From: Streptomyces griseus subsp. griseus
Lineage (GTDB): Bacteria > Actinomycetota > Actinomycetes > Streptomycetales > Streptomycetaceae
DNA length: 30,918 nucleotides
Reading direction: 5' to 3'
Assembly: GCF_000720255.1 (NCBI RefSeq)
Contig: NZ_JOJE01000060.1
Span: forward strand, 1 to 30,918
Positions 7,939-15,590 of this stretch are shown one piece after another. The number at the start of each line of letters is the position of its first letter. Within the stretch, counting starts at the first letter, position 1. A model generated the notes under the pieces. The model had not been told where the DNA came from. It made no database searches and saw only the letters and a program-made list of their open reading frames with translations. Both the position numbers and the translations under genes were made by a program.

Positions 7939-8821
7939 TGCACGACTGTCGGTGTTCAAGACCTACAAGCTGTACGTCGGCGGGAAGTTCCCGCGTTCCG
8001 AGAGCGGCCGGGTGTACGAGGTGACCGACGCAAAGGGCAAGTGGCTGGCGAACGCGCCCCTCTCCTCCCGCAAGGACGCCCGGGACGCGGTCGTGGCCGC
8101 CCGCAAGGCGTTCGGCGGCTGGGCCGGCGCGACGGCGTACAACCGTGGCCAGGTCCTCTACCGCGTCGCGGAGATGCTGGAGGGCCGCAGGGCGCAGTTC
8201 GTCCACGAGGTGGCCGACGCCGAGGGCCTGTCGAAGTCGAAGGCCGCCGAACAGGTGGACGCGACCATCGACCGCTGGGTCTGGTACGCGGGCTGGACCG
8301 ACAAGATCGCCCAGGTGATCGGCGGCGGCAACCCGGTCGCGGGCCCGTACTTCAACCTCTCCTCACCCGAGCCGACCGGTGTCGTGGCCGTCGTGGCCCC
8401 CCAGGAGTCGTCCTTCCTGGGCCTGGTCTCGGTGCTCGCCCCGGTGATCGCCACCGGCAACACGGCGGTCGTCGTCACCTCCGAGAAGTCCCCCCTCCCC
8501 GCGCTCTCCCTGGCCGAGGTGCTCGCCACCTCCGACGTGCCCGGCGGTGTCGTCAACGTCCTCTCGGGCGTCACGGCGGAGATCGCGACGCCGCTCGCCG
8601 CGCACCAGGACGTCAACGCGATCGACCTCGCGGGCGCCGACGAGGTGCTGGCGAAGGAGCTGGAGATCGCCGCCGCGGACAACCTGAAGCGCGTCCTGCG
8701 TCCACAGCCTGTGGACGACTGGTCGGCGACCCCGGGCATCGACCGCATGACGGCCTTCCTGGAGACGAAGACGGTCTGGCACCCGACGGGGTCGCTGGGC
8801 GCGTCGGGCTCGTCGTACTGA
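7931..8821 (+). CDS. truncated aldehyde dehydrogenase-family protein lacking catalytic half
   Basis: The 296-residue product (start MSDARLSVFKTYKLYVGGKF) aligns with the N-terminal, NAD-binding part of aldehyde dehydrogenases. It ends where the catalytic domain should begin. No FxxxGQxC cysteine motif or ELGGK glutamate is present. The usual PWNFP is replaced by APQESSFLG, and the lysine of KPAE by TSEK. The last 50 residues (from NLKRVLRPQPVDDW) resemble no catalytic domain. The stop is clean and a terminator follows, so this is unlikely to be a sequencing truncation. Its start overlaps the active dehydrogenase by 8 nt, implying translational coupling and perhaps a partner or regulatory subunit. 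That role is an inference. Confidence 0.85.
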   Translation: MSDARLSVFKTYKLYVGGKFPRSESGRVYEVTDAKGKWLANAPLSSRKDARDAVVAARKAFGGWAGATAYNRGQVLYRVAEMLEGRRAQFVHEVADAEGLSKSKAAEQVDATIDRWVWYAGWTDKIAQVIGGGNPVAGPYFNLSSPEPTGVVAVVAPQESSFLGLVSVLAPVIATGNTAVVVTSEKSPLPALSLAEVLATSDVPGGVVNVLSGVTAEIATPLAAHQDVNAIDLAGADEVLAKELEIAAADNLKRVLRPQPVDDWSATPGIDRMTAFLETKTVWHPTGSLGASGSSY

Positions 8822-8839
8822 CGGCTTCCTGAAACGAGC

Positions 8840-8877
8840 GGGCCGTGCCTCCTCTCCGCCCGGAGGAGACACGGCCC
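8840..8877. terminator. hairpin terminator after the deoC operon
   Basis: GGGCCGTG (8840-8847) pairs with CACGGCCC (8870-8877). After one mismatch, CTCCTC pairs with GAGGAG around an 8-nt loop. It lies between the convergent stops at 8821 and 8893 and could serve both strands. Confidence 0.7.
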
Positions 8878-8892
8878 TGTCTCGCGCCCGCG

Positions 8893-9294
8893 TCAGCCGT
8901 TCCGGACCGTCGTCCGCCTCAGCGCCGGAATCTCCCCGACGGAATCCGCCTGGGTCACCGGCCCCGTCACGTCCTGGGAGTTCACCGGCCGGAAGTCGGC
9001 GACCTCGGTGCCGACGCCGTTGTCGAGGGGGTCGACGCCGGTGCCGGCGAGCGGGTTCGGCTTGAGGTTCTGGGCCGCGCCCGTGACATGGCCGACCGTG
9101 TCGGTCACGGCCTGGGCGCCGGCCCCCGGTTCGACCTTGTCGAGCGCGGCCGAACCCGTGCGGACCAGGTCGGCCGCGGGTGCCTCGGCGGCGGCCGCGG
9201 TCGTCGCTCCCGCGCCCAACGCCACCCCCGCCGTTGCGAGGGCGACCAGGGCGCGGCGGCGGGTCGAGGTCCGGACAGAGGCGTGTCGGGCCAT
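8893..9294 (-). CDS. small secreted protein of unknown function
   Basis: The 133-residue product starts MARHASVRTSTRRRALVALA and continues with a hydrophobic core and an alanine-rich region ending TTAAAAEAPA, a clear Sec signal peptide with cleavage likely near residue 35. The mature part is small and hydrophilic, with no cysteines and no known catalytic motif; it contains GHVTGAAQNLKPNPLAGTGV and ends RRTTVRNG. The ATG at 9294 fits the signal peptide; a longer frame to 9369 adds 25 residues before it. It resembles in style the alanine/proline-rich secreted protein at 15109-15453. It is divergent from the uridine kinase-like gene. No function is proposed. Confidence 0.7.
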   Translation of the reverse strand: MARHASVRTSTRRRALVALATAGVALGAGATTAAAAEAPAADLVRTGSAALDKVEPGAGAQAVTDTVGHVTGAAQNLKPNPLAGTGVDPLDNGVGTEVADFRPVNSQDVTGPVTQADSVGEIPALRRTTVRNG

Positions 9295-9421
9295 CACGGT
9301 GCCCACTTTCTGCTGCGGAAGGTAATCAGGACGGCACGAAGCGTAGTTGAGGTGTGACGCGGGCTTCAAAGCGGACCCGCGGTGTCGTCGGGGTGGCGTT
9401 CATGCCTCACACTGGTGTCCC

Positions 9422-10060
9422 GTGAGTTCCCATCCGCCCATATCCGCGCGCGTCGTGCTGCTCTGCGGCCCCTCGGGCTCCGGCAAGTCCCTTCTCGCGG
9501 CCCGCTCCGGCCTTCCGGTGCTGCGGCTCGACGACTTCTACAAGGAGGGCGACGACCCCACGCTGCCGCTGGTGCTGGGCAGTTCCGACATCGACTGGGA
9601 CCACCCCGACTCCTGGGACGCGGACACCGCGATCGCCGCGATCGTGGAACTGTGCCGCAGCGGCCGTACGCACGTTCCCGTGTACGACATCTCGTTGAGC
9701 GCCCGCACCGGTGAGGAGGGCGTGGACATCGGGCGGACCCCGTTGTTCATCGCGGAGGGCATCTTCGCCGCCGAGATCGTGAACCGCTGCCGTGAACTGG
9801 GCGTCCTCGCCGACGCGCTGTGCCTGAGCCGCGGCCCGCTGACGACTTTCCGGCGACGCTTCCTGCGGGACCTGAAGGAGGGCCGCAAGTCGGTGCCGTT
9901 CCTGCTGCGGCGCGGCTGGCGCCTGATGCGCGCCGAGCGTTCCATCGTGGCCCGCCAGACGGCGCTGGGCGCGTACGCCTGCGACCGGGACGAGGCGATG
10001 GGTCGCCTGGCGGCCGCGGCGGCGGGCCGCTCCACGCGGACGACGCGGACGGCGGCCTGA
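9422..10060 (+). CDS. uridine kinase-like P-loop NTPase
   Basis: The 212-residue protein has Walker A GPSGSGKS (residues 16-23). It is followed by the substrate-domain motif VLRLDDFYKEGDD and by DIDWDHPDSWD, both characteristic of uridine kinase/phosphoribulokinase-like enzymes. VYDIS and LFIAEGIFAAE correspond to the base-binding and Walker B-like regions, and Arg-rich TFRRRFLRDLKEGRK to the lid. The predicted reaction is ATP-dependent phosphorylation of a nucleoside such as uridine, which fits the nucleoside genes around it, but the substrate is not proven. GTG 9422 is the start where homology begins; there is no good Shine-Dalgarno sequence and CACACT lies 8 nt upstream. It is convergent with sigQ across a 12-bp hairpin. 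Confidence 0.82.
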   Translation: MSSHPPISARVVLLCGPSGSGKSLLAARSGLPVLRLDDFYKEGDDPTLPLVLGSSDIDWDHPDSWDADTAIAAIVELCRSGRTHVPVYDISLSARTGEEGVDIGRTPLFIAEGIFAAEIVNRCRELGVLADALCLSRGPLTTFRRRFLRDLKEGRKSVPFLLRRGWRLMRAERSIVARQTALGAYACDRDEAMGRLAAAAAGRSTRTTRTAA

Positions 10061-10094
10061 GCGGGCCCGACCGAAGGGGCCGCACACACGGAAA

Positions 10095-10133
10095 AGCGGG
10101 ACTGGACGGACCCCCCGGCCCTCCAGTCCCGCT
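10095..10133. terminator. hairpin between uridine kinase and sigQ
   Basis: A perfect 12-bp inverted repeat (AGCGGGACTGGA at 10095-10106 and its complement at 10122-10133) with a 15-nt loop lies between two convergent genes. A run of C-rich words (CCCCCGT repeated) follows. It probably acts as a bidirectional terminator. Confidence 0.7.
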
Positions 10134-10223
10134 CCCTATTTCCCCGTGGGTCCCCCGTGTCCCCCCGGTGGGCCCCCGTTTTTACCGCTCCCCCGTTCTA
10201 CCGCTCCCCCGCGTCCCCCAGCC

Positions 10224-10970
10224 TCAGGCGACCAGCTCGCCGAAGGCGTTCTCCTCGTCACGGCCGAAGCTGAGGACCTCGTCCTCGCGCAGCCGGCGGA
10301 GCGACCGCCAGATGCTGGACTTCACCGTGCCGACACTGATGTCGAGGATCTCCGCGATCTCCGGGTCCGTGCGGCCCTCGTAGTAGCGCAGGACCAGCAT
10401 GGTGCGCTGGAGTTCGGGCAGCCGGGCCAGCGCCTGCCACAGGACCGCGCGCAGTTCGGTGCCGCGCATCGCGTCCGTGTCGCCGGGCGTCTCCGGCAGT
10501 TCCTCGGTCGGGTACTCGTTCAGCTTGCGGCGGCGCCACGCGCTGATGTGCAGGTTGGTCATCGTCCGGCGGAGGTATCCGCCGACCGCGGCCTTGTCGC
10601 TGATCCGGTCCCACGCCTTGTACGTCGAGAACAGCGCGCTCTGCAGCAGGTCCTCGGCCTCGAAGCGGTCGCCGGTCAGGTGGTAGGCGGTTGCGTACAG
10701 GGAGGCGCGGCGCTCCTGGACGTAGGCGGTGAACTCCGCCTCCGACAGCGAACGACGCTCCCCCGTGTCCTCCCTGTACGCGGCTCCCCCGTGAGCCGCC
10801 TCCCCCGTGTGTGCGTCAACCACCGTCATGTACGTGGTGTGCTGACGCCCGGCGCTGCGAGCGCACCCCCGCCCGCTCACAGAGCCGGACTTCTCGGAAC
10901 CCCGGCCCCCGTTCACGTCGTGGAGGCGAGTGATGACTGCCCTGGTGCTGATGCCGTGCAGCGTGTTCAT
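10224..10970 (-). CDS. sigQ: SigQ-like extracytoplasmic function sigma factor
   Basis: The product is a SigE-family sigma factor. Region 2 spans FTAYVQERRASLYATAYHLT to GGYLRRTMTNLHISAWRRR, with DRFEAEDLLQ. Region 4 is LPELQRTMLVLRYYEGRTDP, then EIAEILDISVGTVKSSIWRS. It diverges from the response regulator gene exactly as sigQ does from afsQ1 in S. coelicolor, where AfsQ1 activates sigQ and SigQ opposes antibiotic production. ATG 10970 (MNTLHGISTRAVITRLHDV) has a GGGGGGCGAG leader immediately upstream. It gives 248 residues, about 70 more than core SigE-family proteins. An alternative start at ATG 10829 (MTVVDAH) has no Shine-Dalgarno sequence. No anti-sigma gene is adjacent. Confidence 0.88.
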   Translation of the reverse strand: MNTLHGISTRAVITRLHDVNGGRGSEKSGSVSGRGCARSAGRQHTTYMTVVDAHTGEAAHGGAAYREDTGERRSLSEAEFTAYVQERRASLYATAYHLTGDRFEAEDLLQSALFSTYKAWDRISDKAAVGGYLRRTMTNLHISAWRRRKLNEYPTEELPETPGDTDAMRGTELRAVLWQALARLPELQRTMLVLRYYEGRTDPEIAEILDISVGTVKSSIWRSLRRLREDEVLSFGRDEENAFGELVA

Positions 10971-11067
10971 CTCGCGCCCCCCGTCGTGGACTTCCGGTGT
11001 TTCGCCTTGCTTCCTTGCCTGTGCCGAAAATGTTGCCGGGGTCACTTCATCGCCGTGTCCGCCGACT

Positions 11068-11083
11068 GTCACAGAGCTGTCAC
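11068..11083. promoter_or_regulatory. AfsQ1-type box GTCAC-N6-GTCAC
   Basis: GTCAC, six bases (AGAGCT), GTCAC: an exact match to the AfsQ1 consensus GTnAC-N6-GTnAC described for S. coelicolor. It lies in the sigQ-afsQ1 intergenic region, 98 nt before the sigQ ATG and 120 nt before the afsQ1 GTG. It is suited to activate sigQ and perhaps autoregulate afsQ1. Confidence 0.75.
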
Positions 11084-11191
11084 AGGGGTCGTCCTGCGTC
11101 GCGGCTCCCAGGGTCCGCACAGTCCGGTCACGGAGAAGAACGGTATGGCCACGTAGCCGTACAGGTGTCGCTACCCCGGCCTGCCATGGGC

Positions 11192-11197
11192 CAGAAT
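11192..11197 (+). promoter_or_regulatory. afsQ1 -10 box, leaderless start
   Basis: CAGAAT is followed by exactly 6 nt and GTG 11204. With no Shine-Dalgarno sequence near the GTG, afsQ1 is probably transcribed without a leader. The -35 region is not recognisable, as is common for activator-dependent promoters. Confidence 0.5.
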
Positions 11198-11203
11198 GAG
11201 CCC

Positions 11204-11881
11204 GTGCCTTCCCTGTTGCTGATCGAGGACGACGACGCCATCCGTACGGCCCTGGAGCTCTCACTGACGCGCCAGGGGCACCGAGTGGCGACCGCTGCGA
11301 GCGGTGAGGACGGTCTGAAGCTGTTGCGTGAGCAGCGGCCGGATCTGATCGTGCTGGACGTGATGCTGCCCGGCATCGACGGCTTCGAGGTGTGCCGTCG
11401 CATCCGGCGCACCGACCAGCTGCCGATCATCCTGCTGACCGCGCGCAGCGACGACATCGACGTGGTCGTCGGGCTGGAGTCCGGTGCCGACGACTATGTG
11501 GTCAAGCCCGTCCAGGGCCGGGTGCTCGACGCCCGGATCCGGGCCGTGCTGCGGCGCGGCGAGCGGGAGTCGAACGACGCGGCGAGCTTCGGCAGCCTGG
11601 TCATCGACCGGGCGGCGATGACGGTGACGAAGAACGGCGAGGACCTCCAGCTGACCCCCACTGAACTGCGGCTGCTCCTTGAACTGAGCCGGCGGCCCGG
11701 CCAGGCCCTGTCGCGGCAGCAGCTGCTGCGGCTGGTGTGGGAGCACGACTACCTCGGTGACTCGCGGCTCGTCGACGCGTGCGTGCAGCGGCTGCGCGCC
11801 AAGGTCGAGGACGTGCCGTCGTCGCCGACGCTGATCCGTACCGTGCGTGGCGTGGGCTACCGGCTGGACACTCCTCAGTGA
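11204..11881 (+). CDS. afsQ1: AfsQ1 response regulator (OmpR/PhoB type)
   Basis: The 225-residue regulator has a receiver domain (about 1-118) with the acidic pocket E8-D9-D10, phospho-acceptor D52 in LIVLDVMLPGIDGF, switch T79 in ILLTAR and K101 in YVVKPVQ. A winged-helix DNA-binding domain follows (about 130-225) with LQLTPTELRLLLELSRRPGQ and the recognition helix SRLVDACVQRLRAKVE. Length and sequence agree with S. coelicolor AfsQ1, which responds to nitrogen and glutamate status and controls antibiotic pathway genes, nutrient genes and sigQ. The GTG start is fixed by the family N-terminus (VPSLLLIEDDD) and the -10 box 6 nt upstream. Its stop overlaps the kinase start by 4 nt. Confidence 0.95.
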   Translation: MPSLLLIEDDDAIRTALELSLTRQGHRVATAASGEDGLKLLREQRPDLIVLDVMLPGIDGFEVCRRIRRTDQLPIILLTARSDDIDVVVGLESGADDYVVKPVQGRVLDARIRAVLRRGERESNDAASFGSLVIDRAAMTVTKNGEDLQLTPTELRLLLELSRRPGQALSRQQLLRLVWEHDYLGDSRLVDACVQRLRAKVEDVPSSPTLIRTVRGVGYRLDTPQ

Positions 11882-13434
11882 CACAAGGCAAGCAGGGGGG
11901 CCGCGGCTGGTCCGCGGTACGCAAGGGAAAACTGTCACGGCTGCGCCTCACCAGTCTGCGGCTGCGGCTGGTGGTCGTCTTCGGTCTGGTGGCGCTGACC
12001 GCCGCCGTCTCCGCGTCCGGGATCGCCTACTGGCTCAACCGGGAGGCGGTGCTCACGCGCACTCAGGGCGCGGTGCTGCGGGACTTCGAGCAGGAGATGC
12101 AGAACCGCGCGGGCGCGCTGCCCGAGCGCCCCTCGCAGGACGAGCTCCAGCACACCGCGGGGCAGATGGCCAACAGCAGCCAGCACTTCAGCGTGCTGCT
12201 GGTCGCGAAGGACGCCGGCGGCACGACCGTCTACGGCAGCTCCGGGGGCCTGAGCGGCTTCTCGCTCGAGGACGTTCCCAAGACGCTGCGGGACGCCGTG
12301 AACAAGAAGCAGGGCGTCACCGACAGCAACAAGTCGCCTTACCACGTGTACTGGCAGCGGGTCGTCGAGGACGGGACGCCGTATCTGGTCGCCGGTACGC
12401 GCGTGATCGGCGGCGGGCCGACCGGTTACATGCTGAAGTCGCTGGAGCCGGAGGCGAAGGACCTCAACTCGCTGGCCTGGTCGCTGGGGATCGCCACCGG
12501 GCTGGCGCTGATAGGCGCCGCGCTGCTCGCGCAGGCCGCCGCCACGACCGTACTGAAGCCGGTGCACCGCCTGGGGATCGCCGCCCGCCGGCTCGGCGAG
12601 GGCAGGCTGGACACCCGGCTCAGGGTCTCCGGCACGGACGAACTGGCCGATCTCTCCCGCACCTTCAACCTGGCCGCCGAGGCGCTGGAGAAGCGGGTGG
12701 CGGACATGGCCGCCCGGGACGACGCCTCCCGCCGGTTCGTGGCGGACATGTCGCACGAGCTGCGCACCCCGCTCACCGCCATCACCGCCGTCACGGAGGT
12801 GCTGGAGGAGGAGCTGGACTCCGAGGCGGGCAGCATGGATCCGATGATCGAGCCGGCGGTGCGGCTGGTGGTGAGCGAGACCCGGCGGCTGAACGACCTC
12901 GTCGAGAACCTGATGGAGGTCACCCGCTTCGACGCGGGAACCGCCCGCCTGGTCCTCGACGACGTGGACATCGCCGACCAGATCACCGCCTGCATCGACG
13001 CCCGAGCATGGCTGGACGCGGTGGAGCTGGACGCCGAACGAGGTATCCACTCCCGCCTCGACCCGCGCCGCCTGGACGTCATCCTCGCCAACCTGATCGG
13101 CAACGCGCTCAAGCACGGCGGGTCGCCGGTGCGGGTGTCGGTGCGGCTGGAGGACGACCACCTGGTGATCGCGGTGCGCGACCACGGCCCCGGCATCCCC
13201 GAGGACGTCCTGCCGCACGTCTTCGACCGCTTCTACAAGGCGAGCGCCTCCCGCCCCCGCTCCGAGGGCAGCGGCCTGGGCCTCTCCATCGCCCTGGAGA
13301 ACGCCCACATCCACGGCGGCGAGATCACCGCGGCCAACTCCCCCGAGGGCGGCGCGGTGTTCACCCTGCGGCTCCCCCGGGACGCCTCCGAGCTGACGGA
13401 GCAGGCCGACAAGGACAAGGAGGACGCCTCGTGA
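11878..13434 (+). CDS. afsQ2: AfsQ2 sensor histidine kinase
   Basis: The 518-residue membrane kinase has TM1 at about residues 28-52 (RLVVVFGLVALTAAVSASGI), an extracytoplasmic sensor of roughly 150 residues and TM2 around 200-222 (SLGIATGLALIGAALLAQAA). A HAMP linker follows, with ARRLGEGRLDTRLRVSGTDE. The HisKA helix carries phospho-acceptor H293 in FVADMSHELRTPLTAIT. The ATPase domain has the N box (LANLIGNALKHGG), G1 (DHGPGIPED), F (VFDRFYKA) and G2 (GSGLGLSIALEN) boxes. It is the partner of AfsQ1. The GTG start overlaps the afsQ1 stop (GTGA), so the two are translationally coupled. The sensed ligand is not evident. Confidence 0.94.
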   Translation: MTQGKQGGRGWSAVRKGKLSRLRLTSLRLRLVVVFGLVALTAAVSASGIAYWLNREAVLTRTQGAVLRDFEQEMQNRAGALPERPSQDELQHTAGQMANSSQHFSVLLVAKDAGGTTVYGSSGGLSGFSLEDVPKTLRDAVNKKQGVTDSNKSPYHVYWQRVVEDGTPYLVAGTRVIGGGPTGYMLKSLEPEAKDLNSLAWSLGIATGLALIGAALLAQAAATTVLKPVHRLGIAARRLGEGRLDTRLRVSGTDELADLSRTFNLAAEALEKRVADMAARDDASRRFVADMSHELRTPLTAITAVTEVLEEELDSEAGSMDPMIEPAVRLVVSETRRLNDLVENLMEVTRFDAGTARLVLDDVDIADQITACIDARAWLDAVELDAERGIHSRLDPRRLDVILANLIGNALKHGGSPVRVSVRLEDDHLVIAVRDHGPGIPEDVLPHVFDRFYKASASRPRSEGSGLGLSIALENAHIHGGEITAANSPEGGAVFTLRLPRDASELTEQADKDKEDAS

Positions 13435-14075
13435 CCGTGCGCCGCGTGAACCCGCCCCGCATGACCGTGCGCCGGGTGCTGGCGTTCCCGTTGCTCACCG
13501 GGGTCCTCGCCGGGATGCTCGCCGGGTGCGGGATCCGGGCCACGGAGGTGCCCACCGACTTCGGTGCGGCCCCTTCCCGGGCGCGCTGCTCGCTCTCCGA
13601 GCCGGAGATCTCGACGCAGGCCTCGCGCGGGGTGCCGGTGCGGGTGTTCCTGCTGTGCGGCTCGTCCCTGGTGGCCGTCGACCGCGCGGTGCGCGTCCCG
13701 GACGGCGCGCCGGACACGCAGCGGCGCGTCCTGGTGGCCCAGGGCCTCCTCGACCAGCTCGCCGAGACACCGGAGCCCGCCGAGAAGGAGGCCGGCTACA
13801 CGACGGACGTCCGCGGCGGCATGTCGGTACGCGGCCCCCGGCCCAAGGACCCGAAGGACACCCTGCGCCTGAGCACCGCGCCCGGCGACCTCACCTCCTA
13901 CGCCCTGGCGCAGCTCGTCTGCACCTTCTCCGACTCCGCCGCGGCCGAGGGCGACGGCTCCGTCATCCTCGGCGGCCCCGCAGCCGGCCCCCTCCGCCGC
14001 TACGAGTGCACCGACGAGGTCCGCACCCGCCCCGGCACGAAGGAGCCCCCGTCCTCGGCGGTCACGGAGGGCTGA
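13431..14075 (+). CDS. lipoprotein of the afsQ operon
   Basis: The 214-residue protein begins with basic residues and a hydrophobic stretch VLAFPLLTGVLAGMLAGCGI, where LAGC is a clear lipobox for lipid attachment. The mature protein lies outside the membrane and has scattered cysteines (RCSLSEPE, LLCGSSL, LVCTFSD, RYECTDE), perhaps in disulfides. It contains AQGLLDQLAETPEPAEKEAGY and a conserved LRLSTAPGDLTSYALAQLVC segment. It starts at GTG 13431, overlapping the afsQ2 stop by 4 nt, with AAGGAGG 8 nt upstream. In S. coelicolor the afsQ1-afsQ2 operon also ends with a lipoprotein gene. A signal-presenting accessory of the kinase is a reasonable guess, not shown. Confidence 0.85.
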   Translation: MTVRRVNPPRMTVRRVLAFPLLTGVLAGMLAGCGIRATEVPTDFGAAPSRARCSLSEPEISTQASRGVPVRVFLLCGSSLVAVDRAVRVPDGAPDTQRRVLVAQGLLDQLAETPEPAEKEAGYTTDVRGGMSVRGPRPKDPKDTLRLSTAPGDLTSYALAQLVCTFSDSAAAEGDGSVILGGPAAGPLRRYECTDEVRTRPGTKEPPSSAVTEG

Positions 14076-14154
14076 GAAAAGAGGGCATGCGCCCCGGAGG
14101 TGAACCGAGCCACAAACGGGGGGCTCCGGAACCGGAGGTGCCGGGGGGCGCGTC

Positions 14155-14715
14155 TTGGGGGTCGTGCAGCGTCAAGGCTCCATCGGCGGCAGCGCCGCGA
14201 TCCGCATCCGTGTGACAGGGGGTGTCCTCCTGCTCGCACACCTCGTGTTCGTCGCCTGGTTGACGCTGCGGCCGTTGGACGTCCCCTGGGTGATGCCCGC
14301 CAACCTGCATCCTTTCGCCGGTATCCGCGCCGACCTCGCGATGGGCCGGTTCGAGGCGGTCCGCCGCATCGGTGCGGGCCTCGCCCTCCTGGCCCCCCTG
14401 GGCGTGCTGCTCCCCCTCGCACACGGCAGGACCGCCGTGTCACCTCTCTCCTCCCTGATCCGCACGGTCACCGTGGGGGCCCTGCTGTCCCTGGGCATCG
14501 AGCTGCTGCAGACCGGGGTGCCCGGGCAGGTCGCGGACGTCGACTCGGTCCTGCTGAACACCGTGGGCGTGGCCCTGGCACACCTCGCGATCGTGCCCCT
14601 GGGCCGCTCCTGGACGCGGCGCAGGGTGGAGCGCCAGGAACGTGCCGTGGTCCGCCAGGACGACACGGCTCAGGGTATGACCCCGACGATTCCCAGGGTC
14701 GGTATCGCCCCGTAG
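14155..14715 (+). CDS. VanZ-like membrane protein
   Basis: The 186-residue protein has about four transmembrane helices (VTGGVLLLAHLVFVAWLTLR; GAGLALLAPLGVLLPLA; a third beginning LIRTVTVGALLSLGIELLQT; a last one ending ALAHLAIVPLG). The family motif ELLQTGVPGQVADVDSVLLN T-G corresponds to the VanZ pattern of E-LQ, then R/D..D..LNT-G. VanZ proteins raise teicoplanin tolerance by an unknown mechanism, and most actinobacterial relatives are uncharacterised. TTG 14155 was chosen because GGGGGG lies about 6 nt upstream; GTG 14164 is the alternative. The C-terminus is a hydrophilic tail of about 30 residues. No operon partner is clear: it starts 79 nt after the afsQ-operon lipoprotein gene. Confidence 0.75.
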   Translation: MGVVQRQGSIGGSAAIRIRVTGGVLLLAHLVFVAWLTLRPLDVPWVMPANLHPFAGIRADLAMGRFEAVRRIGAGLALLAPLGVLLPLAHGRTAVSPLSSLIRTVTVGALLSLGIELLQTGVPGQVADVDSVLLNTVGVALAHLAIVPLGRSWTRRRVERQERAVVRQDDTAQGMTPTIPRVGIAP

Positions 14716-14829
14716 AGCGACGGTTCGCCCTCTTCATCTGCGTACGGTGGAAACACCGGAAAAGAGCGCGATTGAGCCGTAGGGGCAAAAGCGCCCCGAA
14801 GACGAAAGAGCCAAGAGAAGGAGTCGCAG

Positions 14830-15030
14830 ATGACCGCCCTCGCCCGCCCCACCCAGGGCCGCATGATCGGCGGAGTGTGCGCAGCGCTGGCACGGCGCTT
14901 CGGTACCTCCGCGACGACGATGCGGGTGATCTTCCTGGTGTCCTGCCTGCTGCCGGGTCCGCAGTTCCTGCTCTATCTCGCGCTGTGGATCCTGCTGCCC
15001 TCGGAGGACAAGGCCCGTACGGCTTGGTGA
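14830..15030 (+). CDS. PspC-domain small membrane protein
   Basis: This 66-residue protein consists of almost nothing but a PspC domain. RPTQGRMIGGVCAALARRFG, then TSATTMRVIFLVSCLLPGPQ and FLLYLALWILLPSED match the domain pattern of an N-terminal GV.aGla.y sequence followed by one hydrophobic helix ending in WI.LP. In enteric bacteria PspC senses membrane stress together with PspB. In actinobacteria stand-alone copies are frequent and their role is open. The ATG has an AAGGAG sequence 7 nt upstream. The gene is monocistronic, ending at a very strong hairpin 15 nt downstream. Confidence 0.88.
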   Translation: MTALARPTQGRMIGGVCAALARRFGTSATTMRVIFLVSCLLPGPQFLLYLALWILLPSEDKARTAW

Positions 15031-15044
15031 GCACCCGTACGACA

Positions 15045-15092
15045 ACGCCGTTGGGGCGCTTCCGGCCGGTGCCGGAAGCGCCCCAACGGCGT
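15045..15092. terminator. perfect 22-bp stem terminator
   Basis: Positions 15045-15066 pair perfectly with 15071-15092 across a 4-nt loop (CGGT). The stem core is GTTGGGGCGCTTCC. It sits between convergent genes ending at 15030 and 15109. No U run follows, as is usual in Streptomyces. Confidence 0.85.
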
Positions 15093-15108
15093 GCGGTGTC
15101 CGTACGGC

Positions 15109-15453
15109 TCAGCCCAGCGGGATGCCGTTGACGGGCAGGCCGTGGGTGGGCAGGCCCTGACCCGCGGGCAGCCCGCCGATGAGCCCGGCGACCGGCTTGG
15201 TCGGACCCTGGGCCAGAGCCGGCTGGGCGGCGTTCAGGCCGGTGCCGAGCGCGCTCTGCCCCTGGGCCAGCGCCTCGCCGGCGCCCGGCAGCGCCTTGGC
15301 GGCGTTCCCCGCCGGCAGCGTCTGGGTGACGCCGTTCACGGCCTGGGTGGCGTCCGGGACGGCCGGGGCGGCGACGGCGGCACCCGCGCCGACGGCGGCG
15401 AAGGCGGCACCGAGGGCGGCGACACCGAGGGTCTTGGCAGCAGACTGCTTCAT
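15109..15453 (-). CDS. small alanine-rich secreted protein
   Basis: The 114-residue product begins MKQSAAKTLGVAALGAAFAA and continues to AVAAPAV, a signal peptide with an AxA cleavage site near residue 29. The mature chain is rich in Ala, Gly, Pro and Gln, with short similar words (LPAGNAAKALPGAGEALAQG; LIGGLPAGQGLPTHGLPVNG), and no cysteines. The ATG at 15453 has GAGGAC 9 nt upstream. Function unknown; low-complexity secreted proteins of this type are common in Streptomyces. It lies downstream of add on the same strand after a 137-nt gap, so separate transcription is likely. Confidence 0.75.
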   Translation of the reverse strand: MKQSAAKTLGVAALGAAFAAVGAGAAVAAPAVPDATQAVNGVTQTLPAGNAAKALPGAGEALAQGQSALGTGLNAAQPALAQGPTKPVAGLIGGLPAGQGLPTHGLPVNGIPLG

Positions 15454-15590
15454 AAAATGCGTCCTCGAATGGGATAACGGGGAACCGAGCGGTAATGGAC
15501 CGTAAACACGCGGGCACGTCCACCGCAAACATCGAAATCCGGACGGATCGTGAAGACCTCTCCGCATTCCGACCCCGGTCAGATCCCCGA

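Noticed and set aside
6726..8024. 432-codon plus-strand frame inside the aldehyde dehydrogenase gene
   Set aside because: It is the third-frame shadow of the dehydrogenase with Arg/Gly/Pro-rich composition and no homology.
10790..10820. repeated CCCCCGTG words near the sigQ start as possible operators
   Set aside because: They code for repeated HTGE/AHGG-like residues in the extended SigQ frame and also occur in the nearby C-rich intergenic stretch; no symmetry is seen.
12396..12405. partial match TACGCGCGTG to the nucleoside operator
   Set aside because: It lies inside the afsQ2 coding sequence, breaks the palindrome at one end and has no link to a promoter.
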